Source: Prorocentrum cordatum (Eukaryota > Sar > Dinophyceae > Prorocentrales > Prorocentraceae). Taken from it: a stretch of DNA of 54,290 nt. Position 1 is the stretch's first letter. Each line of letters starts with the position of its first letter. The notes under the pieces are model-generated. The model was not told the DNA's origin. It searched no databases and was given only the letters and a program-made list of their open reading frames with translations. Of the stretch, positions 40,061 to 50,390 are shown piece by piece. The stretch lies in the NCBI GenBank assembly GCA_963575745.1, contig CAUYUJ010016687.1, positions 212,501 to 266,790 on the forward strand. The letters run 5' to 3'. A program made the translations under genes and the position numbers.

Positions 40061-40322
40061 GGGGAGGCCGTCGCGAGGCCGCCCTCGAGGCAGAGCTCGA
40101 ACCTCGGGGCCTGCGGTTCCTTCGCGTGCCCGTGGAGGACTCCGACCTTGGTATGCCCGGCCTCCTTCGCCAGGACGTGAAAGACCTTCGCTGAGCGATG
40201 CCTTTGATTTGCGCCGACATGGCGTGACATTCCGTGGGCCCCACTCGCCTGCTCAGCTGGCCCACGCCGAAGCATGCCGCACCACCGGGCCTCTCGCAAT
40301 AATGTGTGTTGTCTTTGTTGAT
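40061..40322. other. Unassigned spacer
   Basis: Frames on both strands look protein-like (+ ...EAELEPRGLRFLRVPVEDS, - ...VFHVLAKEAGHTKVGVLHGH). I cannot choose between them and recognise neither. Confidence 0.3.
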
Positions 40323-40900
40323 TGTTTTAATTTTGTCTTCTCTCTCTCTCTCTCTTTCTGCGGTGCGTTGTCCCTTGTTGAAAATCTGGTCCTGGTTCAT
40401 CGCGAGCATCGTCGCATTCTGCTTGGGCGCCGTCGCCATGCTGTGGAACTGCTGGGCCACGTCCGCCCCGTCGGGGTGCGGAGGGCCAGCAGGCGGACCA
40501 GGGCCGCGCGGAGGATACCCCGCTGCTCTGCTGGGCCGTACTGTATGTGGGTACGTCCTCCTCCTCCTCCTCCTCCTCCTCCTCCTCCTCCTCCTCCTCC
40601 TCCTCCTCCTCCTCCTCCTCCGCGTCCATTGCGCCCCGGGACCAGCCTCCAACGACCTGGTACGCATCTGCTTCGTGATCTGGGGTGCTGTCAATGATGG
40701 TGGCCGCGTCCTCCAAGCACGCTGCCCATTCGACATCTATTCTGGTCGCCGCCCGGTTTGTTGCGGCCTGCCTTCCGTCCATGACGACGAGGTGGTCGCG
40801 CCAGGATTGGAGCCATTCTGGGATCGAGGCTGGCTCTCCTGGGAGCGCGGGTGCCTCCCTCTCTCTCTCTCTCTTTCTGTCTCTCTCTCTCTCTCTCTCC
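40323..40900. repeat. (TC)n, (CCT)n and (TC)n microsatellites
   Basis: (TC)n at about 40338-40358, (CCT)n at about 40558-40621, and (TC)n at about 40857-40898. On the - strand the CCT tract encodes a poly-Glu run within a 255-aa frame (40327-41094), and the TC runs encode Arg-Glu repeats. Confidence 0.93.
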
Positions 40901-41334
40901 TTGAGGTGCGGCCCAAGGGCAGACACATTCCTCTCCGTTTCCTGCTTGCGCTTCTGGTGCCGTTTGCTGGTGGGGTCCGCTGGTTTCTTTGGCTTCGTGG
41001 TCGTGGCCACCTCCTTCGGTGATGCCATGCTTATGTGCCACCACTGCTGCGATGAGCCTCCCACCGCCAAAAGCAGCTCGCAGTGCGGTTTCAACTATAC
41101 TTATGTGATCGCCTGCAGCTTTAACTAATTTGCATGGTCTGGTCCATGATCGCGTAGTCGGTGCTGCAGCCATTCTTTTTGCCGCAGGTGGTTTCCACGT
41201 CTGGTTTGATGAATCTCCCGCTGAGTTCTGCGGGACCCTCGTCTTGTGCATCTGATCGTACGGGATGTTCCAGTCCGTGCATCTGACCCATGGGTTCGCC
41301 AGGGACTTGGCGAACCCCGCCAGAGCGCGAGGAG
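40625..41334 (-). pseudogene. Second LINE endonuclease fragment with downstream linker
   Basis: On the - strand from 41334: AGFAKSLANPWVRCTDWNIP (family: sl..PW...GDWN), then in the next frame LSGRFIKPDVETTCGKKNGC and STDYAIMDQ (family: PD..TTC......DY). It returns to the first frame with ETALRAAFGGGRLIAAVVAHK, which fits the end of an APE-type endonuclease. A linker-like region (IPEWLQSWRDHLVVMDGRQ, VEWAACLEDAATIID) follows at about 40830-40640. The GDWN Gly is Thr. The N-terminal half is missing, replaced by CT-rich sequence. Sequence style differs from the 38129-38835 domain, so a different LINE lineage is likely. Confidence 0.5.
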
Positions 41335-41349
41335 GAGGAGCAGGCGGAG

Positions 41350-41765
41350 GAGGGATGAGGGGGAGCAGGAGGATGTCCAACGCCGAACGCGGCCCTGGCC
41401 ACGAAATGTGGCACTAAGAGGCCAGGAAGCCGGTCTCCTCCAGACTCCTCTGCATCTCTCTTGCTCCCCCCCTCCTGCTCGTCGTCACTCCTCCTTCCTG
41501 CCTCCCTCCCTCCGTGCTCCTCCTCACCCCCTGCCTTCCTTCCTCCCTCCCTCCCCCCGTTGGTCCTCCCTCCATCATGCGTCTTCATCAGTTCCCTCCT
41601 TCCCCACCCTCGCTTCTCCACACATTCCTTCTCCCTGCTCGCTCCGTACGCATCCCTCTGACGTTCCGTACCCTCTCACTCTATGTTCCCTCCTCGTGAT
41701 CCCTCCTCTCAAACCCTTTCTCCCTCAACGCCATCTTCCATCATCCGCGTTCTCGCTCTCCATAC
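41350..41765. other. CT-rich spacer
   Basis: + strand pyrimidine-rich with CCTCCCTCC words, no regular repeat unit. Pro/Ser-rich frames only. Confidence 0.6.
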
Positions 41766-41770
41766 CCATC

Positions 41771-42048
41771 GGTCGGAAGAAGTAGGTAGACGAGTAAAGG
41801 AGGAAGGCGTTGAAAATAGATGGGGTTCCGTCCGCACCCTAAAGAGGACAGAAATGGTAAAGCCACTCGATTCTCGAAGCAGAACGGCGCGAAAAGTATA
41901 TTGGAATCTGGGGAACCAGATACACATACTTTGAACGACCGACGGGCTCAGGTCCTCCAAAAACATATCGATTCTTGAAGCAGGAAGGCGCGAAAAGTAG
42001 ATTGGGACTTGGGAGCCCAGAAAAACATACTTTCAACGACTGGCGTGT
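41771..42048 (+). repeat. Dispersed repeat K, copy 1 plus partial tandem copy
   Basis: 180 bp from GGTCGGAAGAAGTAGGTAGA to TTTGAACGACCGACGGGCTC match 43771-43950. Shared blocks are AGGAAGGCGTTG-AAATAGATGG, GGT/GGAGAAGCCACTCGAT and CCTAC/TACTTTCAACGAC. The last about 80 bp of the unit is repeated again at 41968-42048. Confidence 0.85.
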
Positions 42049-42059
42049 ATCCTGCTGTC

Positions 42060-42670
42060 CCTCCATCTCGTCAGCATCCGAGAGAGCCAGGAGGAGGAGG
42101 AGGAGGAGGAGGAGGAGGAGGAGGAGCCACGAGCTCCTTGATCTTCATGCGCTTGATGGACTCCTCCCAGTTGAGCAGGGTCAGGGGCATGACGTTCACC
42201 TGGGCGCGGGGGGCTATCAGCGCGTGCTCGTACGGAAGAGAAAGAGAAAGAGGGAAAGGAGGAATAGGAGGGGAAGCGGGAGGAAGGGGAGGAAGAGGGG
42301 GAAGGGGAAGGGGAGGAGGGGAGGCAGGGGAAGGGGAAGGGGGAGGGAGGGCGAATGAGAAATAGGAGGGCGATGCTGAGGGGGAGGAGGAAGTGGAGAG
42401 GATGCGGCAAGAGTGAGGGAGGTGGAAGGAAGATGAGGATGAGGAGAGCGATGAGAAGTGGGACCGTCTACATGGCGCTAGCTGAGCTGGTCCTCCTCCG
42501 TTGCCGCCGCCACGCCCCAACGCGGATGAGGAGGGTGAGGAATGATGGGGGGGAGGAGGGGGGGAGGCACGAGAGCAGACCATCCGACGCAGAAGAAATA
42601 GGAGTCGACAGCAAGAGGGGCGGGGAAAGGCCACGACGACCAGGACGACGACGACGACGCAACCGCCGCC
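42060..42670 (+). repeat. (GGA)n and GGGAA-rich tracts
   Basis: A GGA run at 42089-42125 is followed by ordinary sequence to 42230. A purine-rich stretch (42233-42440) on + follows, then mixed sequence. Frames crossing this are compositional. Confidence 0.75.
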
Positions 42671-42679
42671 CTCCGCCCA

Positions 42680-42848
42680 CCTGCTCCTCCTCCTCCTCCT
42701 CCTCCTCCTCTTCTTCTTCTTCTTCTTCGTCTTCTTCTTCTTCTTCTTCTTCTTCTTCTTCTTCCTCTTCCTCCTCTTCCTCCTCCTCCTCCTCCTCCTC
42801 CTCCTCCTCCTCCTCCTCCTCCTCCTCCTCCTCCCTCCTCCTCCCCTC

Positions 42849-42879
<31 letters not shown>

Positions 42880-42935
42880 TCCTCCTCTTCCTCCTCTTCC
42901 TCCGCCTCCTCCTCTCCTCCCTCCGCCTCCTCCGC

Positions 42936-42969
<34 letters not shown>

Positions 42970-43018
42970 TCCTCCGCCTCCTCCTCCTCCGCCTCCTCCG
43001 CCTCCTCCTCCCTGGAAG
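42680..43018 (-). repeat. Long TCC/TTC tract
   Basis: About 340 bp: TCC, then (TTC)n at 42711-42762, then TCC with CCCCCC interruptions. It drives 400-500 aa poly-Ser, poly-Glu and poly-Arg frames. Confidence 0.97.
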
Positions 43019-43330
43019 ACGAGGACCTTTTGACATACCGAGACGTCGGCACGCCAGAGAAAAACACTGCAGCCGTTGGCCGGAGCGTTCTCCTGCTGGA
43101 TCTCTGGCGACGTCCTGGCCGTTGCAGTGTCCTGGCTTCGGCTCCTCCTCCTCCTCCTCCTCCTCCTCCTCCTCGTCCTCCCCCTCCTCCTCGTCCTCCC
43201 CCTCCTCCTCCTCCTCCTCCTCCTCCTCCTCCTCCTCCCCCTCCTCCTCCAACGTCTTGGCCTTTGCAGTGTCCTGGCTTCGGCTCCTCGTTCTCCTCGT
43301 TCTCCTCTTTCTCCCCCTCCTCCTCCTCCT
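43019..43330 (-). repeat. Duplicated TGTCCTGGCTTCGGCTCCTC flanking (TCC)n
   Basis: GCAGTGTCCTGGCTTCGGCT with its flanks occurs at about 43123 and again at about 43267, each followed by TCC repeats. It is a 144-bp duplication that includes a TCC array (43141-43250). Confidence 0.85.
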
Positions 43331-43554
43331 GCTCCGCCGAAGGGCGCCGAACAGACATCCCCGAAAACCTCCGAGGGGTGCGGCAGCCCCTCCCCCGCCG
43401 CCGCCGGCGGCGGCGAGAGACTGACGGGGAGTGGAGGACGGAGGAACGCCAAACGCAGGAGAAGAGGCCAGGGACAGCGGACGGCGTGGACCGGGGAATG
43501 AGGACAAGCGCATCCTGGGGGCAGGCCGTCGCCAGGCACAGGAGTGTACACCCT

Positions 43555-43705
43555 GCGAAATGCTTAAGAAATCATGGGTTAAGAAATTCATAGTCTCAGA
43601 ACTTGAATAAAAACCCAAAATTTCCATTCAAATCTTAGGATTTACATTGAAACGTTAAGAATAATCGAGACTCTGGCCGAAAACTTAGGTTTTCTTAAGC
43701 ATCGC
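43555..43705. mobile_element. AT-rich inverted-repeat element
   Basis: About 150 bp of AT-rich sequence in GC-rich context. It is bounded by GCGAAATGCTTAAGAAAT on the left and TTTTCTTAAGCATCGCC on the right, sharing the 12-bp core ATGCTTAAGAAA. No ORF. A short non-autonomous element is the simplest reading. Confidence 0.55.
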
Positions 43706-43715
43706 CTAAGGTGTA

Positions 43716-44010
43716 AAGGGAGGGAGGGGCGAACTCCAACAAAGCATGGGATTTGTGGGGATTGCACGCCGGTCGGAAGAAGCAGGTAGAAACATGACGT
43801 AGGAAGGCGTTGGAAATAGATGGAATGTCCGCCCGCACCCCAAGGAGGACGGAACAGGAGAAGCCACTCGATCATTGCAGTAGGACGGCGCTGAAAGGAC
43901 ACTGGCGCCTGGGAATCCAATAAAACCTACGTTCAACGACCGATGGGTCAAGGGAGGGACGGGCGAAATCGAGAAAGCATGGGATGTGTGAGGATTTCAC
44001 GTTTTCCCAA
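43716..44010 (+). repeat. Dispersed repeat K, copy 2 (1.3 units)
   Basis: Full copy 43771-43950. A leader block GGGAGGGACGGGCGAA...AAAGCATGGGAT-TGTG-GGATT-CACG occurs at 43716-43768 and again at 43951-44002. The true unit is therefore about 230 bp and tandem here. Confidence 0.85.
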
Positions 44011-44340
44011 GTTCGCCAGGTTCGGCTTCCAGGCACTTGACGAGGCAGGAAGCGGGGCGAGGCACGCAAAGGGAGTAATAGGACGGAAGGACAGATGAAT
44101 ACGAGGGGGGGGGAAGAAGGACGCCTCGGAAAACAGGGAGGAGAGAGGGATCAGTGAGGCGGGAGGGATGAGGATGAGAGGAGGGAGGAGGAGAGGGGGG
44201 TCACGGAGGAGGGAGGGATCAGGGAAGGAGGAGAGAGAAACCCCCGCCTCCGAGTTCGCCGCTATCAAGGATGTCTCGTGGGACTCTCCCGGGGGATCTC
44301 TGACGGAGGGAAGAGGAGAGAGGAGCCGCCTCCTCCGAGT
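44011..44340 (+). other. Purine-rich spacer
   Basis: + strand GGGAGGAGGG-type sequence. The block CTCCGAGTTCGCCGC(C/T)AT recurs at 44247 and 44333. No gene seen. Confidence 0.6.
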
Positions 44341-45010
44341 TCGCCGCCATCTTGGATGGCTCGTGGGTGTCTTCTGGGGGCCCCCTGAGGCGTCTAGAAG
44401 AGCCTTGTTTGAGCTTCTTGGGGGCGCCTCTTGGGGCCTCTGGGTTTCTTGGGAGCCTCTTGGGGACCTCGTGGGGGCTCTTGGGGTCTCTTGAGGGCTT
44501 TGTGAGCCTCTTTGGAGTATCTTGGGCGCCTCCTGAGAGCTCTCGGAGCCTCTTGGGAGCGTCTTCGGGCGTCATGGGAGTCTCTTGTGGCCTCTTGAGG
44601 CCCCTTGGGTGCGCTCAGGACTTTTCTGGGGAGCATCTTGGGGCGCCTTTGGGGGTCACGCGCAAGCCTCGGACGCGTATCGGAGGCGAAATGCGAGAAC
44701 GCCAAAGACATAGATTTTCCATTGGTTTTTGAAGGAGTTGGGTCTCTCAAGGGCTTCCTCGGAGCTCTTTTGGACGGCCGTGGGTGCCTTCGGAGGCTTC
44801 TTAACGCTCTCTTGGGTGCTCGTGGACACCTCTTGGGCCATATGGGGCGCTGTCGTGGGCAATCCTTTCGGGCCGTCTCGGAGGCGTCCTGGCCCGTCCC
44901 GAGGCTTTGAAGATTCTGGGGCCGCCTGGGAGGCCCTTGGACAACGTCCCGCGGCTCTCCTGGGGCCTGGGAGGGCGGTCTTTACAAGGATTTACCCGAG
45001 AGGAGCCCGA
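44341..45010 (-). repeat. Satellite S block 3 (- orientation)
   Basis: GGGGGCCTCTTGGG and GCCTCTTGGGAGC units. A core A copy (inverted) lies at about 44660-44755, including GAGAACGCCAAAGACATAGA and TTTTCCATTGG. Gly/Leu/Ser-rich frames are incidental. Confidence 0.75.
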
Positions 45011-45057
45011 GGTGGGGGGCACCATGGAGGGGGGGGAGGGGCGATTTGCCTGTGCTG

Positions 45058-45059
<2 letters not shown>

Positions 45060-45101
<42 letters not shown>
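45060..45101. repeat. (AT)n microsatellite
   Basis: About 20 uninterrupted AT units. Confidence 0.97.
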
Positions 45102-45103
<2 letters not shown>

Positions 45104-45335
45104 AGACTGCAGTGGCCATTCGCGCCATGCACCTTGGTCGTTGAAGTTTGGTATGCAGGCGGAATAGCAGAACGGTCAAGCCGACAATTTAGCGATAACT
45201 CCTTGTTGCCTTTTCCAGCATCGCCGCTATAATAATATTATTCGTTATCCTTCCTCTATGCTTCTTTTTCCTCATTTCCGCCATACCCTGCGCATTCTCC
45301 CCATCCTCCTCAGCTCTTTTTTGCGGAAGCTCCTC
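45102..45335. other. Unassigned spacer
   Basis: AT-moderate sequence without a recognised feature. Confidence 0.4.
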
Positions 45336-45970
45336 CTTGGAGAGCCTCTGGGGGCCTCGCACAATTACTTCAGGCTTTCTGAATTCTGGAGGCCTCCTGG
45401 GTGTATTCTGGGAGCCTGTGGGGGCTTCCTCGGGCCACCCTGCCTCCAACCGCGGTCTCGCTGAACTACTGGGTCACGATTTGGAATGCTTCGGAGGGTG
45501 TCTTGGGGCCATCTTGGGCCGCCATGGGGCTCTCTGAGGGCCATCTTGGACCCATGTTGTGCCGTTTTGGGGCCTGGAAGCCCTTTGGGATGGTTGTGGG
45601 GCGATTTGGGAGCCTCCCAGGCGGCTTCGGACGCCCAGCAGACCGCCGTCTTGGAGCGTCGGGAAGCCGAACAGAGAACCCCAAAATTCACCAACAACCA
45701 ACAGAAAATCAATGACTTTTGCCTCTTGGGGCCTTCTTGGTAGTTCTCTTGGAGGCCTCTTTGGGGCCGTCCTGGAAGCCTCTTGGGCCATCTTGAGGTC
45801 ACGTCGGTCACTCTTGGAACGCCCTTGTGCTGTCCTGGGGGTCTCTGGGACGTCTCCGATGACCCCCGTACGCCCTGCGAGGCCCGGGGGGCCGCTTCGA
45901 GGCCCGTCCGGAGCCCGGGAGTCCGGGAGTTGGGGAGTCCGGTTTTTTGGGGGGGTCCCCCGCCCAGGCT
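45336..45970 (-). repeat. Satellite S block 4 (- orientation)
   Basis: Units as in block 3. Core A is well preserved at 45650-45725 (GACGCTCCAAGACGGC reversed, then AACCCCAAAATTCACCAACAACCAACAG, then AATCAATGACTTTTGCCTCTTGG). Confidence 0.8.
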
Positions 45971-45989
45971 TATTAACATATAGGAAGAG

Positions 45990-46270
45990 GAATATCTATA
46001 TATATGTATATATATATATAGATATGTATATGCACATATACATAAATAGAGAGAGAGAGATAATCAACAAAAACACACGAGAGAGAGAGAGAGAGTTTCG
46101 TAAGGCTAGCAAAAAGGTCATGATGCAAGATCGGAAGTGTACATATCTGCAAACAGCCATATACGAATCGCATGTAGGTGAAGTATCACGTAACGTAGAC
46201 GATATATCGTTTAGGAGACTCGAGCAGAGCTGAAAAAACAGAGAGAGAGAGAGAGAGAGAGAGAAATTCG
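45990..46270. repeat. (TA)n and (GA)n microsatellites
   Basis: TATA run at about 45995-46025, GA runs at 46048-46062 and 46077-46096, then ordinary sequence, and a GA run at 46240-46263. Confidence 0.92.
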
Positions 46271-46329
46271 CCGGCCCAACGGGCCAGAGGCGTGCTAAGA
46301 TCTCCGGTGACTGCTTTACAATCTTTCTA

Positions 46330-47000
46330 CTTCGCGCGCGCGGGGCGGCCCCTGGGGGCCCCCGGGCGGAAAGTACCCCGGCAAGGTCCCGAGAGAGTCC
46401 CGGGAGGAGTCACCAGGGCGCTCCAGCAGCGCACCAACGCGGCTCCGAGACGTCCCCGAGAGCCCCAAGAAGGGCCAAGAGGCTTCCAAGAGGCCCCCAA
46501 GATGCTACATGAGGGGTCCGAGATGCCACAAGATCGCTCCAAGACGCCCACGATGGCCCCCAGACGCCCCAAGAGGCCTCCAAGAGCACTCCCGAGAGGG
46601 CCCCAAGAGGCAAAATTCACTGCTTTTCCTTAGGTTTTGGAGAGATTTTGGCGTTTCCACCTTTTCGGCTTCACGACACCCCAAGACGGCCCAAGAGGCC
46701 CCCAAGACCGCCCCAAGAGGGCCCAAGAGGCCCCCAAGAGGGCCCCAAGACGGCCCAAGAGGGCTCCAAGACGGCCCAAGAGGCCTCCAAGACGGCCCAA
46801 GAGGGCCCCAAGAACGCCCCAAGAGGGACCCCAGGGGGGGAACACGAAACAATATTTCGAGCCCTCGGCCCTCAGAAGTCCCCAGGAGGCCCCAAGAGGC
46901 CCCTAAGAGGCCCCAAGAGGCCCCCAACAGGCCCTCAGGAGGCCCCCAAGAGGCCCCCAAGCGGCCCTAGGAGGCCACCCAAATGCCCCCCCGAGCACGC
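46330..47000 (+). repeat. Satellite S block 5 (+ orientation)
   Basis: CCCAAGAGGCC and CCAAGACGGCCC units. Core A at 46612-46690 (GGCAAAATTCACTGCTTTTC...CCACCTTTTCGGCTTCACGAC). Core B at 46838-46880 (AACACGAAACAATATTTCGA, then GCCCTCGGCC). Confidence 0.85.
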
Positions 47001-47405
47001 AAGCAAGTGCCAGCAACGCTACACTATGGGCCGGCGGAATGAGCGAAGCGATTCAATAAACATCATCCATGTGTGTATATATATATAGATAATCACAAAC
47101 GAGAAAGCTTAAGAGAAACTCGGAGCTAGTGTGCAGAGAGGACTCATGGTAGACTGGAGGCAGCAGAGCGAGTTGGGAGTGTTGAACAGATGCTATATAA
47201 TATAACACATCGAGAGAGAGAGGGAGAGAGGAACAGAGAGAGAGAGAGAGAGAAAACAAAAAAACAAGTGAGGGATACCCCCCAACAGAAAACAAAAACA
47301 TCGCCTTATCCAGAGAGGACTTGCGCTGCCCCCCCCGCAAACATGTCAAGACGTCAACTGATTAGGGCCACCTCTGATATTATCTCTACCTTGACCCTTG
47401 GCACC
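47001..47405. other. Spacer with (GA)n
   Basis: (GA)n tract at about 47210-47255. The rest is AT-moderate and unassigned. Confidence 0.6.
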
Positions 47406-48280
47406 TTGGGGTGACCTCGGGAGGCAAGCCGTATTGATTTTCTTCGGTGTTTCAATGTTGTTCGGGTTCTCGCCTTGTCGAGCTTCCGACGTCCCGAGAC
47501 GACCCAAGAAGCTGGCAGGAGTGCTCCAAGACGGCCCAAGAGGGTCTCCAATGCGAACCAGGAGACGCCTGAGAATGCTCTAGATGGCCCCAAGATTGCC
47601 CCGAGAAACATCAACGGGGGTGAACAGAACCGATAGTTCGAGCCTTCCGCCCCAAGAGGGCCCAGGAGGCCCCACGAGGGCCCCAAGAGGCCCCCGAGAG
47701 ACCCCCAAGAAGGCCCCGAAAGGCAAACAGCATGTTTGTTGTTGGTAGCCTTTTTCAATGTTCTCTGAGTTCTCGCCTTTTCGATCTTCCGACGATCCAA
47801 GACGGCCCAAGAGGCCCCCAAGACTCCCCGGAGACGGCTCGAAGGCCCCCCGAGAAAGCTCCAGCACGGCCCCAGAGGGCTCCAAGACGGCCCACGAGGC
47901 GCCCAAGAAGGGCTCAACAGTGGGCACACGAACCAAGAGTTCGTGCGTTCTGCCCCAAGACGCTCCTAGCAAGCCCTCGAGAATGCTGCGCTTGCACGGC
48001 GGCGGACTTGCCAGAATCAACTGGATATTCGGGAAGAGCCCCAAACCTCCGTGCGCCGGATCTCCGGGGAAATCTCGCATGGCTTCTGGGGTGTGCCGCA
48101 TGACTGCTCCCGATGTCGGCGAGCCCCAACATGGACTTCACGACGTCCGAATTTTCCCACCAGGGCGGTCCGTGAAGGCTCTGGGCAGTTCCCCGAGAGT
48201 TCTGGGACGGGCCAAGATGCCTTCCAGGAGGCCCACAAGACGCCCCAATAGGGCCTCAAGAGAGTCCCACGAGGCCATCA
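47406..48280 (+). repeat. Satellite S block 6 (+ orientation)
   Basis: Two ordered monomers: core A at 47425-47500, core B at 47618-47660, core A at 47722-47800, core B at 47918-47960. Distances A-A 297 and B-B 300. Arrays of CCAAGACGGCCCAAGAGG separate the cores. The 48000-48280 part is diverged. Confidence 0.85.
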
Positions 48281-49095
48281 TCACATGGTTTCCGTGCTCG
48301 AGATCTATGTTAACGCGCTTTCGGAGGAGGGAGGTGGACGGGGAGGTAGGTGAGAGGGGGAGTGGGAGGGTGGAGTATGGAGGAGGTGGAGAGTGGAGGG
48401 GATGGAGAGGGGAGGTGGAGGAGGGAGAATGGTGGACTAAGTAGAGGATGAAGGTACGGAGTGGGGATGGAGGAGGACGGATGAGGTGGTAAAGACGGAG
48501 GAGGAGGAGGAGGAGTAGGATGACGACGTGGACGACCACAAGGAAGAGAGGACGAGGCGGGAGAAGTGAGCAGGATGATGAGGGCCACCTCCTTCTCCAG
48601 ACTCCTCCTCTCTGCGGACCTCCCCCTCCCTCGCCTGCCCAGCCCCCGCGCTGGTCGTGGTCCTCCCTCGAAGGCCGCCCGCGTGCGGGCCGTACCCGTT
48701 CCATCCCGTCCCTTCTCGGGAGCGGCCAAGAGGGGGGTGTCCAAGAGGGGGGGGTGCAAATCATGACCGGCGGCATGTGCGCGGCCCAGCGGGGGGGGCC
48801 TGGGACGCAATAAAACAAGAAGAGGCGCCATGAGATCTGAGGAAAAAGCATGGCCCGCGCCATGAAATCCACCCCCTCCTAGTCATCACCCCCCTCTTTT
48901 CCGCCCCCGACCCTTCGTCGGGGGGCCGGGCGCTGGCCCACTTCTCCGGGATGTTCCTCGGGTTCTTCGGGGGCGCCCGCCTCGCGCGCGCGCCTCGTCG
49001 TTGTCGCCCCCGTCCCCGCCCTCCGCCTCGCCCTCGTGTGCATCCTCGTCCTCCGTTCCGTGCTCCGCGCAGTCGGCGTCGCCCCTTTCTGCATC
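48281..49095. other. Purine-rich then GC-rich spacer
   Basis: + strand GGAGGTGGAG-type sequence at 48320-48520, followed by mixed GC-rich sequence. No gene recognised. Confidence 0.5.
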
Positions 49096-49134
49096 CTCCT
49101 CCTCCTCCTCCTCCTCCTCCTCCTCCTCCTCCTC
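49096..49134 (-). repeat. (TCC)n microsatellite
   Basis: About 13 TCC units. Confidence 0.93.
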
Positions 49135-50390
49135 ACTCTTCCCCGTCGGCGTAAGCGTTGTGCCTTGTTCTTTCTTGGTTTCCCCATCCTCGTGAGCCTC
49201 CTGCTTGTTCCTCCACTGCCCCGTCCTCCTCGGCGTCGTTCTGGCCCTCCTCCTCCCCTCGCCCTCGGTCTCTCTCCCCGCCGCTGCTGCCACTCCTCCT
49301 CCGCCTGCTCAACATGCCTCCTGCTCCTCTTTCCTCTCTGGATCGCCCGCCGCATACATCATCTCATCATCTCGACACTGGGCGGAAGGGCAGGCTCCAG
49401 ACCTCTGCCGAACGCGCCTGTTTGCCACAGGCGTCCTGTGGGGGAGATCCCACCTGCTTGAGAAAGGCACCAACAACGGCCAAGATCTACTCCATGGGGG
49501 GAGGGGGTGCGAGGGCCTGCGCCGATCGGCGAAACAATGAATAAGACAGCGATCTCCTTCGTCCCCGTCCTGCTTGTACTGATCCTCCCTGTCACCTCCT
49601 CCTCCTCCTCCTCATCTTCCTCGCCATCCTCGTCCCCGTACTTCTGCCCGCCCGCCCTTCCCGTCCTCCCCAATATCATTATCCTCCTCCACCCCCCCTC
49701 CTCCTCCTCCTCCTCCTCCTCCTCCTCCCAGTTATCCTCCTCCTTTTGCAGGTGCAAACTCATCAGAGGACGCAAATGTGACGAGACGATAACTTAGGCG
49801 CCGCCCGGGGCCTGTTTGACAGGGCCCGCCGTAAGCGGTCGCGTGTGGCCATGCTTTCTCGCAACTCTGTACGCGAGTGTCGGCTGCGTCTAAATGCGCT
49901 ATCTTATCGGCATCCATGGGTGGGGTGTTGGCGACGACCCACAGCCAGCAAGCGGTCCGATGAGGGTTCGACCAGTGTGCGATATACGGAGTCTGGTCGA
50001 GAACTGTTTGTGGCACGCTTTGCACACACCATCCTCCTCCTCCTCCTCCTCCTCCTCCTCCTCCTCCTCCTCCTCCTCCTCCTTTCTCATTTCCCCTCCA
50101 AATGTTCCCTCAAGGGTTCCGCTACGGCTCAGGAAACGCATGACCCGATAGTTCGGCGGGACTGAGGCCCAACGTTTGGCCCCACAAGTGCTTCCAGAAA
50201 GCCAGGGACGGCAGCGACTCGCCGTACTGAGGCGTCTTCGATCTGCCGCATCCCTTTGCTTGCAGCGGGGTGCTCGGCGTTCCAAATTCTCGACGCCTTG
50301 CTGGCCCTTCCAGCAGATTCCCAGAGGCCTCCGGCTCAACCCGCAGGCCAGGCGGACAGACCCGCGCGGACCAGAATAAATTGGTTCCCA
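49135..50390. other. Spacer with (TCC)n tracts, no gene assigned
   Basis: TCC-type tracts at 49596-49740 (interrupted) and 50032-50085. Between them, 49800-50020 has balanced composition. An antisense pair of frames (+ 49845-50165, - 49732-50025) is open and unrecognised. Confidence 0.5.

Noticed and set aside
39991-40194. + strand 67-aa Asp/Ala-rich frame starting MATDDDADAD
   Set aside because: Its ATG lies within the antisense of the spliced-leader relic and its N-terminus is the GATGCT microsatellite. The - strand reading is supported by the leader and the LINE motifs.
42071-43627. 518-aa - strand frame rich in Arg/Lys/Glu/Gly
   Set aside because: Produced by TCC/TTC tracts. Other frames of the same interval give 412-aa poly-Ser and 357-aa poly-Gly translations.
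50000-50030. C2H2 zinc finger (CKACHKQFSTRLRISHTG on the - strand)
   Set aside because: Spacing gives only one His after the Cys pair and no second His, in a short frame beside poly-Glu. Likely chance.
49098-50090. Pyrimidine tracts as branch-point/3' splice signals
   Set aside because: TCC runs are too long and too frequent to be informative about introns.
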